Program-made: the position numbers and the translations under genes | The notes under the pieces: model-generated | What the model saw: the letters and a program-made list of their open reading frames with translations, nothing else | What the model was told of the DNA's origin: nothing | Database searches by the model: none | In this document: piece after piece, positions 49,448 to 59,092 of the stretch | Position numbering within the stretch: position 1 is the stretch's first letter | How the letters are laid out: every line of letters begins with the position of its first letter | Source of the DNA: Solenopsis invicta | Taxonomy: Eukaryota; Arthropoda; Insecta; Hymenoptera; Formicidae | Assembly: GCF_016802725.1 (NCBI RefSeq) | Contig: NC_052664.1 | Location: forward strand, 19,178,405-19,242,404 | Reading direction: 5' to 3' | DNA length: 64,000 nt

Positions 49448-50251
49448 TTAATCAATAAAACAGTTGCCGTCATTTTCAATGACTTTAAGCTATCTTCAGG
49501 CAGTTGGGGAATTCCACTATGTAGAAATGTAGGAGTTTTGAGTCAAAGAAATCATCAATACTATTTCGGATGTCTTCCAACGTGTTCAAGTGTGTATCAG
49601 AGAAATGTTAATGGAACGATCGAAACAAATGATAATCTGAAGAACCTATATCTGATGAATACCGCCGTATGTAAGAGAATTATTCAACCTAAAAGACCGT
49701 CTACAATATGCGGTGTAAACATGGCGTAAGAAGTATGTAAAGAGTAAATGTAAAGATACGTACTTTCAATGTAAGGAGCCGGAGTATGAATGTCAGCAAA
49801 TAAATTATTTTTATTTCTTACTCCAACTTTCCAGTCTTTACGCTTACTCCATGTATTGTAGACGGCCACCAAGTCGAAGACTTTCTGAGCCCCTTTTGCA
49901 ATATGTGACCAAGCGTTGTCATATTACAAAATGACTTTTCGGATTTCTTTGCCAGTAAAAGGTCTCTTCCGCTCCAATTCGTTGATTAATTTGATAAGCT
50001 GTTGCTTGTTTTCTGTTTTCGCTGAGTTTTGATGCAGTTCCTCGTCCTCAATTTTTGTTGGTTAGCCGAGGCGTCTTTAAGATCAAAGTCTCTTTCGCGA
50101 AATCTTTTATGCCAATTTTTACAAGTCGCATGAGTTCACTGTACCTTTATCAAAACCACGATCAATCATTTTTTTGCGCTTCAGCGTTTTCTTTTTTTAG
50201 TTGAAACGCAAAAAGAATACAGTGCCGAATACGCTCCTCATCAGAGACCAT
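49448..50251 (-). pseudogene. Decayed mariner transposase, internally deleted and interrupted
   Basis: A mariner (Tc1/mariner, DD34D) transposase would bind its element's ends and cut and paste DNA. This copy cannot. In order on the minus strand I read: an ATG at 50251; an N-terminal helix-turn-helix piece containing RHCILFAFQLKKENAEA; a frameshifted piece with DEELHQ; then DNAWSHIAK around 49900-49920 (second catalytic Asp, family motif DNARPH); SDYHLFRS near 49640 (third Asp); and a C-terminal KVIENDGNCFID followed by a stop at 49448. Stops and frameshifts occur throughout. The part normally carrying the first catalytic Asp is deleted. The gap between the last two Asp codons is inflated by a separate 173-bp insert (49695-49867). 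Removing it leaves about 36 residues, matching DD34D. I could not define the TIRs. Confidence 0.85.
49695..49867. mobile_element. 173-bp inverted-repeat insertion inside the mariner relic
   Basis: The left end gaccgtctacaatatgcggtg and the right end (reverse complement ggccgtctacaatacatgg) form a roughly 23-bp imperfect TIR. Interior about 125 bp, no coding capacity. It splits the transposase between DNAWSHIAK and SDYHLFRS, so it is younger than the mariner insertion. The ends are not matched to any family I know, and a target duplication is not clear. Confidence 0.75.
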
Positions 50252-50460
50252 TATGTATTTAACCATTTTTAGAGTTCATGTTGCCTGCAACTGTCAGCAC
50301 TTAAGGGGATGCTAAAGCCGTGAGTTTTATCGACTGAACAACGACTTACACACGTACAATTTAAAATACATGCGTACGATTTACGGAACGTCAATACGTC
50401 ACTACATACTACATACATCAATATTGCACGCACGTATGTACTTGAAAATTTTCAAGTACA
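50252..50460. other. 5' flank of the mariner relic, ending in a perfect palindrome
   Basis: Upstream (on the minus strand) of the transposase start. It presumably includes the element's 5' untranslated part and possibly its lost TIR. It ends with a perfect 24-bp palindrome at 50437-50460 (tgtacttgaaaa / ttttcaagtaca). Confidence 0.5.
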
Positions 50461-53319
50461 CTAATCTTTCATATTAGATATTTAAACGTTTCAAGAACTT
50501 AACATTGTATTGTTCATGTGATCCGCATTCCGAACCATTTTTATTTTATACAATTTGAGAATTTATTAATTTTTAGCAAAATTTTTATATGAAACAAATA
50601 TTGACACACATTGACAGCTATAGATGCCGTATTAGGTTAAAACTAGGTAAAACAGATCTAAATTTTTAATCTTTTTCGTTTTCGATATAAAACCAATGTA
50701 TTCGGACTATATTAGTACTTGAACATTAATTGCAAAAAATAATTTTTAAATCTGTAAAGAAAATGTAGAAGAATGATGTGCTAGAAAAACATCGTGTTTT
50801 GTCAGTAGAACAAAACGACTTTAGAATATCTACCTCGGCCGGTAGATATTCTAATTTAAAATAGTTTTCCAGATCAGCGAAAAAAAAAACCAAAGAATTT
50901 GTACATCTAACAATTATGGCAACCAAAGATACGTAGAAATATAAACAAAAGTTTATACAACATTACATTTTTGTACATCGAAAGCCTTGATAAACGCACG
51001 CGCCGAATTGAGGAAACGCGTTCATTTGTCGTCTCTCTATTCAGCGAGATCGAAACGATATCTTTCGCGGCGTGTTTCCGCGACTTCGTCGAGAAATTAC
51101 GTCCTCGAAAGGAATATCGCCGGAAAGATACGGATCAAAGGGAGAAAACCCCGAAAATAAGAAATCCAGACAATATCGCGCGAATAGGGCTCGTCCTCTA
51201 CGACATCGTCTCCACATAGTGTTACTCGTCGCTTATCGGCGGGACGTCCCGGATATTTTGTCGCGCAGATACATTTCGAGATACCTTGATATTTATGCTG
51301 GGGCGTTCCCCGACAACCTGACGTTTAATCAATGGTGCGCGAGACGAGAAAAAAAAGTTTTTCTTCCGCGCGCCCGCGAGACCGCTTACGCGATATATCT
51401 GTTCAAAGTCGCCGTTGTTCGGCGGCTTGCACGAGATCAAAATTTTTCGATACGAAGCCACGGTCGCGCCCGGCCACGGCCCTTCGTCCTTCGCGCGATA
51501 AACGCAAATGAGAAATGACGTTCTTTTTTTTTCCTCTCTTTCTGTTTTTTTCTTTTTTTTTTCTTCTTTTATCGCCCGCGCCATTAGCCTTAGCTCTAAC
51601 ACGTAAAGGTTTCAGCACACGGCGCGCGTTCCGTAATGGATCAATAGCGGTGAACACAGCGGCCGGATGGGCTGAATATAGATACACGGAAGAAGTACAA
51701 GGTGAAGTATTATCATTTGTCGTCCCTACACCCCCTTTCCACGAAGCCCGTGCCCCGCCGGCACTAACACGCCCGTAATTTATATCTAGAATAGTGTCGC
51801 CGGCGAACGCTTATCCGTAGTAGATCCGTCCATTCGCGTAAGTTCTTACGTCGTCAATCGCGCACGTTAATTAGTTTTTAATAACGCCTCAAGCTCTTTC
51901 TCCGTTGAAGATTTGTGTGATAAGTGCAAATTACATCGAAAGGTGTCCTTTCTAAATTAACGCGCACATTTTAATCACCGAGTGATCGATCAAGACAGAT
52001 TCTACTTTAAGAATCTTTTTCTAATTTTTTTTTTAAGAATTTAGTTTTGTGTTTTTAAAAGCATTGTGAGAATTGTCAACAATAATGCGCCTTTAACTTA
52101 AAAAGATTCGCGCGTGTGTGTACCTGCGGTTCTTGTTCGAAAAAGTGTTCTTGTTAAGCGATAGAGTGATCATAATTTCATGAAAAAAATAACAGTGCTA
52201 ATTCATTTTCCCTCGTTATTTATAAATTGACGAAGAAATACGTAGCAAAACATACGCTCTAAATATATCTATTAGTCCCACCCAGATCATACCGATGCTT
52301 ACTTTGCGTTATTGTACATTACGCGATTAGAAAATTTGTTCAGGCTGCATGCACGCGTCCAGCATGAAATTAAGCAATCAGATAAAAATAGACATGCACG
52401 TTGCATTAATAAGTTCCGTTAAAAAAGTATGCCGATTACGAACATAAAATATTACAAAGCGCTTCACTGTAAACTTTCTATTTAAAAATTTATAATAAAT
52501 TTCACCACATCGTTTCTCTAGTATTTATCTGTATAAAATTGGATTTGCATTAAAAAATTTTCAGAATAAACCAGAGTATATGTATAATTAAGATTAAAAT
52601 AAATATTATATATTAACACATATTTTTCTTGATAAGAAATATTTTATAAGTCGTAATCAATATCAAGTTTTACAACTCTGCGTTAAAAATCGTATTATTT
52701 GAACATTTTACCTTTGAAACTGTAAGCGAATGCGCCTTTGACACTATGTTCAACTTTAAATCTAACAGCATAATGCACCTACAGAATTATATGCGGGTCA
52801 TCGATATTAATTACACTTCCTAAGGAAAGTGATTTTCATGGTGATCGTACATCTTCGAAATAGCGAGAAAAGTCAGCTATTCACGAAGCTATACGTCCAG
52901 ATACATGACTTTCCTCTCTGCGCTTCGTGATTTTATCGGAATTTCGAGAATACACGTATAGAGCTTTTTGCGATGATAAGCGAAACCGCTGGTATGTCAT
53001 ACTCTAACGAACTATGAAAGTAGAATATAAAAGTGGAATAGAGATGAGAGGCCAGACTAGAAATTATTGCGTAGCTGTTAAATCTTTAATAAATCTTTAA
53101 TAATTTTCTCCCGTCGGAAAAGAATTATAAGACTGAAAACAATTACTCCGAAAACTATAAATTAAGTACACGATAAAATTAACTAAAAATAAAAATATAA
53201 TAACAAAATAGTAATTTTGTTAAGCATATTAAAGAGCTCTATCCTCCTGTGCTACTTGTATATATTTCTATAGTTACTTTTTAGTGCTACAGAAGAATTA
53301 AGAAGCTAGAGAAGGTAAG

Positions 53320-53322
<3 letters not shown>
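50461..53322. other. Non-coding; CpG-rich pocket at 50990-51780
   Basis: The pocket contains the longest run of overlapping open frames in the second half (plus 51072-51518, plus 51515-51778, minus 51222-51602). None shows a recognised domain. The Phe-rich start of the 51515 frame simply reads through a 49-nt pyrimidine tract at 51522-51570. Such a tract ahead of ccattag could serve as a splice acceptor (ending about 51586), but no exon follows convincingly. The remainder is AT-rich. Confidence 0.45.
51522..51570 (+). repeat. 49-nt pyrimidine tract
   Basis: Almost uninterrupted C/T (one G at about 51544) within a CpG-rich pocket. On the complementary strand it yields a Lys/Glu-rich artefactual frame. 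Confidence 0.85.
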
Positions 53323-53368
<46 letters not shown>

Positions 53369-53417
53369 ATATATATATATATATAAACTTTTATATTTAT
53401 ATATATATATATATATG
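53323..53417. repeat. Compound (TA)n microsatellite
   Basis: (TA)22 at 53323-53366, a short break (ccat), a second TA run to about 53385, an interruption (aacttttatattt), then a third TA run to 53417. Likely unstable in length. Confidence 0.95.
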
Positions 53418-53621
53418 GATAATAGATTATAATAAATTTTCTATTTTATTATAAAAAAATCACAAAAGCAAAAGAAAAAAAAATCTTGCGTGTCTGCAAA
53501 ATTTGCATGAGTTTTCTTTCAAAAGTTTTTCTTTGCAATTTTTAGAACTTTGAAACAAATTAAAATAATATATTCTATATTTAATTCTACAAAACAATTA
53601 ATATTAGTTCAGGACTCTAAA

Positions 53622-54083
53622 AATTTAAAACAATTAGCAATTGAAAATTAGACTAATGAGATCGCGGGTAAACGTGTAAAATCGTATTAATATTATACAA
53701 ATTATAATTATTTATTCATCTTTAAATTACAAATAAACGAACGTTTCGACTCGCTTTGAAAAATGAAAATAATAAAATTATAGCCGTCATCAGTCAGCAG
53801 AAACAGGAAGTAGACTAAAATTAATTTAGTTACATTACAGAAAAACTAATTAAAAGTTACGTTAAAATTAAATGCAGACTGCTTCTAATGACTGATAACG
53901 GCTACAATTTTATTATTTTTATTTTTATGGATTCACTGAAGGTGACTCCAAAGCGAGTCGAAACGTTCATTTGTAATTTAAAAATGAATAAATATGATAA
54001 TTTGTATAATATTAATACGATTGCGCACATTTACCCACGCTGACTCTCATTAGCCTAATTTCCAATTATTAATTGTTTTAATT
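53622..54083. mobile_element. 460-bp inverted repeat, possible Penelope-like derivative
   Basis: The left arm (ttaaaacaattagcaattga, actaatgagatcgcgggtaa, atcgtattaatattatacaa, acgtttcgactcgctttg, cttatagccgtcatcagtc-like) is the reverse complement of the right arm (ctgataacggctacaatttt, aaagcgagtcgaaacgttca, ttgtataatattaatacgat, tctcattagcctaatttcca, aattgttttaa). The arms are about 200 bp and the spacer about 50 bp. The right arm carries ctgaaggtgactc...gagtcgaaac, which resembles the hammerhead ribozyme core that Penelope-like retroelements carry in their terminal repeats. Such repeats can be inverted relative to each other. That assignment is inference. A long-TIR DNA transposon is the alternative. 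No reverse transcriptase is present. Confidence 0.6.
53936..53970 (+). ncRNA. Hammerhead-like motif
   Basis: ctgaagg, one extra base, stem gactc / gagtc closing a 6-nt loop (53944-53959), then gaaac and a short potential stem III loop (gttc). The strict hammerhead core is CUGANGA-stem II-GAAA. Here the seventh base is G instead of A, and one base separates it from the stem, so activity is doubtful. The left arm of the host element retains only the gagtcgaaacgttcgt half (minus strand, about 53737-53752), where the stem III bases pair better. Confidence 0.3.
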
Positions 54084-54304
54084 TTACATCAACTACAAAG
54101 ATATACATGTAATAAATAAATTCTACACATATTACATGATAAAAATAAAAAAAATTATATTTCAATTATTTGAAATTTATGTACTCGGATCAGATTATAT
54201 TTAAAAAATCCTTTAAATTAGATAATAATAATTGAATTCTAGACCGTTTAAGTGTAATCACACAAATAATTACGAAAATGTAAAGTACAATTGAGGTTGG
54301 ATCC

Positions 54305-54645
54305 TTGTTGCCTAATATTATTTTATATGTATATCTTAAATATATTTTCAATTTCTATAAAACGCGCCGAACACAATCGGACTTGAAACGCAATTTACAT
54401 TGATCGTTAATTTAACACTCGTCACGAAATGAGAGTTCCAGCTTCGAATGCTGGCTAGGGTACTATTTTTTGCAATAAATTATTTACAGCTTTTTAAGAT
54501 GCAGCCTTATTCAATTAACGATCAATTTAAATTCTGATATTATGTCGAATTTCAGTTTATGACTGCGTTTCAAGTCTGCGTTCGGCGCGCAGTTTTATAG
54601 AAATTGAAAATGTATTTAAGATATAAAATACATAACAACATAAAA
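54305..54645. mobile_element. 340-bp inverted repeat
   Basis: The left arm (atcttaaatatattttcaat, ttctataaaacgcgccgaac, acttgaaacgcaattta, attgatcgttaattt) is complementary to the right arm (attaacgatcaattt, gactgcgtttcaagtctgcg, gcgcgcagttttatagaaat, tgaaaatgtatttaagatat). The arms are about 110-130 bp; the spacer is about 90 bp around agagttccagcttcgaatgc. It lies 220 bp from the previous inverted repeat but shares no obvious sequence with it. Non-coding; a long-TIR MITE is the likeliest origin. Confidence 0.7.
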
Positions 54646-57600
54646 TACAAAACAACAAATATCCAACATATAAAAATTATTTTTTATTGCTGTTATAAAG
54701 TACTTTTCAAACCATTTAACTTTCATTTCAGAACATTCTTTGTATTTCTTATAATTTCGACATCATATGCTTCAAAGACATCGATTTTCTTCAAAGATGT
54801 TTCAACCCTCTAAAACGTTTCTGTCCTTTTCCTTGTAAGTTAAAAATTTCCATAAATAAAGAAAATTATAAAAAAATAATAAATTATCACATAAAACACA
54901 ATACTTCTTTATCTATTTCATTTCATATAAACTTAATTTACAAATAAAATATTAAATTTGTTTAATATTTTCAATCATATTATAATTGTTTTGATCCATA
55001 TTATAATTGTTTTGAGTAACTTAACTTTAAAAATTTCTAATTTTACATAAATGTTTTCCAAAGTTTTAATTTAACTTAATTTAATATTAGCCTAACTTTT
55101 AATTATTTTTTAGTTTTTTTTTTAATGTAACTAAATTAATTTTATATATAAACCATTAACTTTAACTTAATTTAATTTAAAAAATGTATTAACTTATCCA
55201 AACCTGGAATTAGTAGTTATTTTTTTTATAAACGTAAAAGTTACGTAAAACTTTTTTCATTTAGTTAGATCTTTTATAAACATCAAAGTATACATGCAAT
55301 TTGCCAAGAGTATTATGTAGAAGTACATAATAATGATAATATAACAAAAAAGAATTTCTATTAACTATGAAACATTACATGAAGTTTTTCTATGTGATGT
55401 AGCAGAATGTATCTACATCTGTTTCTAAATCAAACTGGAAAAAAAAGAAAACGATACAAAAGAGATTTACAAAGGGTGTGCGCGGCATTCTGGAAACCAT
55501 AGCTTGCAGTAACGGAAATTGAAACGATTTAGGGACCTGAATTATCTGCATGAAAGGTAGGATAAGCTTTGTCTTCCCGCACATAATCGCTTTTCCATTG
55601 AAGGAAAAGGTCAAGGTGTAGGATACAAATGATCGTAAAAATATCTTTTACGCCCTCTTCTTTCTTCGATAAGGTGTCGAACGCTCTTAATGCTGCAATC
55701 TCACGCAGAGAAGTTCTCTTAAGAAAAATATAATTTGATCTGAGTGTCCGTTTAAAATCCGCTCTTATAAAAAAAATATCTTTTTACATAAATATTGTAA
55801 CTGCTTATATTTTCAATTTAATTAAAATACATAAGTATTTCCATGAAAAACTTTTTACAAGCTAATGCATATAATTTAAAATATATTCCATATATAATTT
55901 ATATTACAACGATAAATAACAAGGTATCAACGGCATCTCTAACAAGTTTTCAACATTACGTTAATCTATTACTCGAATGATTTTAATTTACAAGCAACTC
56001 ACATTTTTACAGAGAAGTCTTTCTTAAATCACATATACAATGCTGAAAATTACAAAAATAAAAAATAAAAAATGAACTATGGATAAGTATTAAAAAACAA
56101 GTTATTAAGAGATTGCCGGTTAACCCGGAAGCACTCGCGTGGGAGTCAAACTGACCCAGACGCAAACGATAAATCTAATTACATATATAACACAACAAAA
56201 TATTTTTAAATATATTAATTTGTTTAATTTCTAATATTTAAAAATTATTTTTTATGTTGAAAACATGTCTCAAGTTATAATTACTTAGAAATAAAAATAA
56301 AAACACACGTCAAAAAAGTCGTGCGAGCACGGAGTAAATAAAAGATTACTTTATCATTGTAATAATTCTTAATTAAATTCGTTAAAAAAAAAACAATATC
56401 CGGTAATCTTTCAGTTTACGTGTACATTATTTCGACTCGTTTTAAAAATTAAAAAAAAGATTTCATATACGTTATCAGAATCTAGTACATAGACTCCGCC
56501 AGGTAGCAGCCTGTTTGTCAAAGTGACTTTTCTGCTTAATATGCTTCAGACAAATTAACCGGTCCAAAACCGCGGGTTCTTAATTAAAATGTTAGCTCCG
56601 TCTTATTCACATCAGCGCGTCGCACACAGTTCTCGAGTTAATAAGAACGAACAGGCTCTCTTACCCTCCGGCAAGGTACGGTCTCCAACGTTTCCTTGGC
56701 AAAACATCCGTGACGAAAAGTAGCCTTGACTTTTCGCCGCAGCGCGTGTCTCTTTTCTGTATCTTCTTTCTCCGTAACCCTGACGTATTTTTCACGATGT
56801 GTCACTAATACGCAAGATACACGTGATACCTTGCGCGTACACACTGATACTTCCCGATTAATCACTACTTCAAACTACGCGCTATCTAATCGTAATCGCT
56901 ATCAATCGTTGTGTATAGAGAAATTGCCTTACCGCATCAATGATTAAGATAAATTAATGCAATATTATCGTAAATAACTTGGAAAGATATAAACATTGCA
57001 ATTTGAACTACGATAGATACTACAATCAATATAATGAAATAATATCTATCTTCATTCTGAAAGCATTCAGCTATTTGTAGTGTATGGAGCAACGTAATTA
57101 AACTACCGTTTTCAGGCGTGTCTCAGTATTCGCGTTTTTTACGTCATGTTTTAATACGATGTTTTATACGATGTCTCTTATAATTTATAGCATAGTTTGA
57201 AATATTCAGTGCGTCAAGGATCATTTCTCAAGATCTGAACATCGCTACTCGTACGCTACTGAAGATTAGCATAAATTAATCAACCAATTTGCTTTGGCTT
57301 CTATATGTAATTTCCATATAGAAATTTATTCAATTTTTTAAATTGAAAAAATTGCGACCCTTGTGCAGAAAAAAAACATTTTTTTATATTTCTTTTCTCA
57401 TCTCATACGTCACAGGCTTACTCTCCATAATCATCTTCATTGCAGAATAAAAAAGTTGATTGAATAAAAAAGTTAATTGTAGGAGAAAAAATTCTTTATA
57501 TAATTCTTAATAAATTGAATTTATAACCACGCGTATTTCTGAATGGCAAACTTTCGTATCAAGCAACACAGGAAAGAATAATCATCGATCGGTGTATTGA

Positions 57601-58197
57601 CAAAAAAATCAATATTGCGTTTGATCTCACATTGAGAGAACTACACAATGCGTGCGAAAGAAAAGACCAAGGTTACCTTTTTTTCCATCAAATGTTTCAA
57701 ATCAGTCGCGAGGACACGATATCTTTAAAAAAAATCGATCGATATTCCCGTCTGGTTCGCAAAACACTGTTCGCAAAGCGGGCAGTATTAACCCTCGGAA
57801 AAATCGATATTCGATGCAGCGAAGATTCAAGATATTTTGAATACGGCTAATATTTTGACTACATTCTGCTCCAACGCGAGAAAATTTGAAGGAAAATTGG
57901 ATAAAACGTTACTCTCGAGAATCAGTATCGGGCGCCGATGTGTGAACAGTCGATTGCTGCGTATGTACATTGAGAGACATATAAGCTACCTATCTTCTCT
58001 ATACAATCTATGTACACCCACTGTCAGCACTTTCTACGTGATCTACGAAAAAAATAAACAGCCCGAGTAAACAACGCTCACAGTGGCTACGTCTTTCTTT
58101 GCTTCTGCTATCAATTTTTTATATAATGAATTAAAATATAATTCATTTAATTGCTGTGAAAGTTTTGCAAACTATCTTCAGTTAAATACTAAATAAA
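54646..58197. other. AT-rich non-coding stretch
   Basis: 54840-55380 is extremely AT-rich with taat/aatt repeats. ttaacccggaagcactcgcg at 56119-56138, followed by gagtcaaactgaccc, looks like a TTAA-flanked transposon end. 56560-56900 and 57600-58070 are more balanced. A minus-strand donor (ggagg then gtaagag) ends an open frame at 56665, but no acceptor or ATG supports an exon. Confidence 0.45.
56400..56495 (-). repeat. Diverged third copy of the 53.6-54.1 kb arm
   Basis: On the minus strand: gattctgataacgtatatga, a T/A run, then aaaacgagtcgaaataatgt and gtaaactgaaagatta. The order and spacing parallel the arms of the element at 53622-54083 (ctgataacggctacaatttt, aaagcgagtcgaaacgttca, tgtaatttaaaaatga). 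It lacks the ctgaaggtgactc segment, as the left arm does. Confidence 0.4.
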
Positions 58198-58267
58198 TTT
58201 TTTTAATAAAATATTTTTAAAACTCTGCAATAATTTGCAAAGTTTTAAATATGTTTTATTAAAAAAT
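58198..58267. repeat. AT-rich hairpin, arms about 32 bp
   Basis: tttttttaataaaatattttt then aaaactctgcaa pairs with ttgcaaagttttaaatatg then ttttattaaaaaat, with two or three mismatches and a 4-nt loop (taat). Possibly a mini-MITE; AT-richness lowers its significance. Confidence 0.6.
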
Positions 58268-58576
58268 CTAATTAATTTTAAAAACAGTAACAATTAATCT
58301 GCATTTTTATTTAAAATATTTATGGTTAAACTAATGACATATTTATTCACATATTGTAAGTGCAAATTAATATTGAAATAAACTTTATGTAGTACGCAAA
58401 TAACCATTCAAGATATCTCGTAACTACTGGTATAATGAAAAAGCTAATGATGAGCTTACGCGATAAGAACTTACACGAGTCAAGTTTCCTAAAAAATGGC
58501 GCATCGTGTAAAAAAACCTTTTATATTGTAAATTAAACAAAACTTTTTTATTCCTAATATCATAAACTTAGTTATT

Positions 58577-58789
58577 CACAGAAAGAACGGTTTTGCTGAA
58601 ATATTTAAATTTTTCGTTAAAAATATAAAAATAATCTTTTTGTTAAACTATCAAAATAATTATTTGGGACGCTTAACGATGAGCAATACTGCGAAAAGTT
58701 TGACATTCTAGCAGATTTTTTTATATAATTATTTTAATAGTTTAACAAAAAATTATTATAGATACTTTAGCATTATCGTTCTTTCTGTG
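58577..58789. mobile_element. Palindromic MITE family A, copy 4
   Basis: The copy that best defines the family ends: cacagaaagaacggttttgc on the left and the reverse complement of acagaaagaacgataatgct on the right. Inside, the arms pair through attcgttaaa..., ttgttaaactatcaaaataa and tattttaatagtttaacaaa. The core gggacgcttaacgatgagca and tgacattctagcaga is shared with the 28.5 kb copy. TA does not clearly flank both ends. No coding capacity. Confidence 0.8.
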
Positions 58790-58991
58790 TAGAATTATTA
58801 TCTTACCGATTGTATCGTCAGATGCAGAATGTTTTGAATAATAACTAGATAATATGCAAAAAATTTATGTAAACTGTGCAATAAGTCATGCTTAAGTAAG
58901 CCAAAACATTACAAAAAATCAAGTGCTCTTACTATAAAAAAAGTACTTTCTTGATTGCATCATATCTTACGTCCGATTACTTTTCTATTTA

Positions 58992-59092
58992 AAATTCTAA
59001 AAAATTTCTCAAAATTCGTGAATACATTTTCAAGTTTCTAGAACAAATATTTATACTCTATTTTGAAAAAAATAAAATGTACCATAATTACC
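58992..59092 (+). repeat. Dispersed repeat, copy 2
   Basis: Resembles 34314-34416 in the same orientation over about 100 bp. Shared ordered blocks are aaaattcRtgaa, catacttttcaaRttt-like and tagaacMaatRtttata. An old repeat or a chance AT-rich match; the shared order favours the former. Confidence 0.5.

Noticed and set aside
51072..51518. 148-codon plus-strand open frame
   Set aside because: Basic, low-information sequence in a CpG-rich pocket, with competing frames on the opposite strand and no domain or splice support.
51515..51778. Frame that looks like it starts with a signal peptide (Phe/Leu-rich)
   Set aside because: The hydrophobic start is the translation of a 49-nt pyrimidine tract. 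The rest resembles nothing known.
53281..53316. Plus-strand microexon (tttttag ... gagaag then gtaagc)
   Set aside because: AT-rich, with a weak pyrimidine tract and several equally plausible acceptors; adjacent to the TA array.
56665..56865. 67 open codons ending at a strong minus-strand donor (ggagg then gtaagag)
   Set aside because: The frame has no ATG start, and the only acceptor-like sequence (ttttgccaag) is poor. No recognisable protein.
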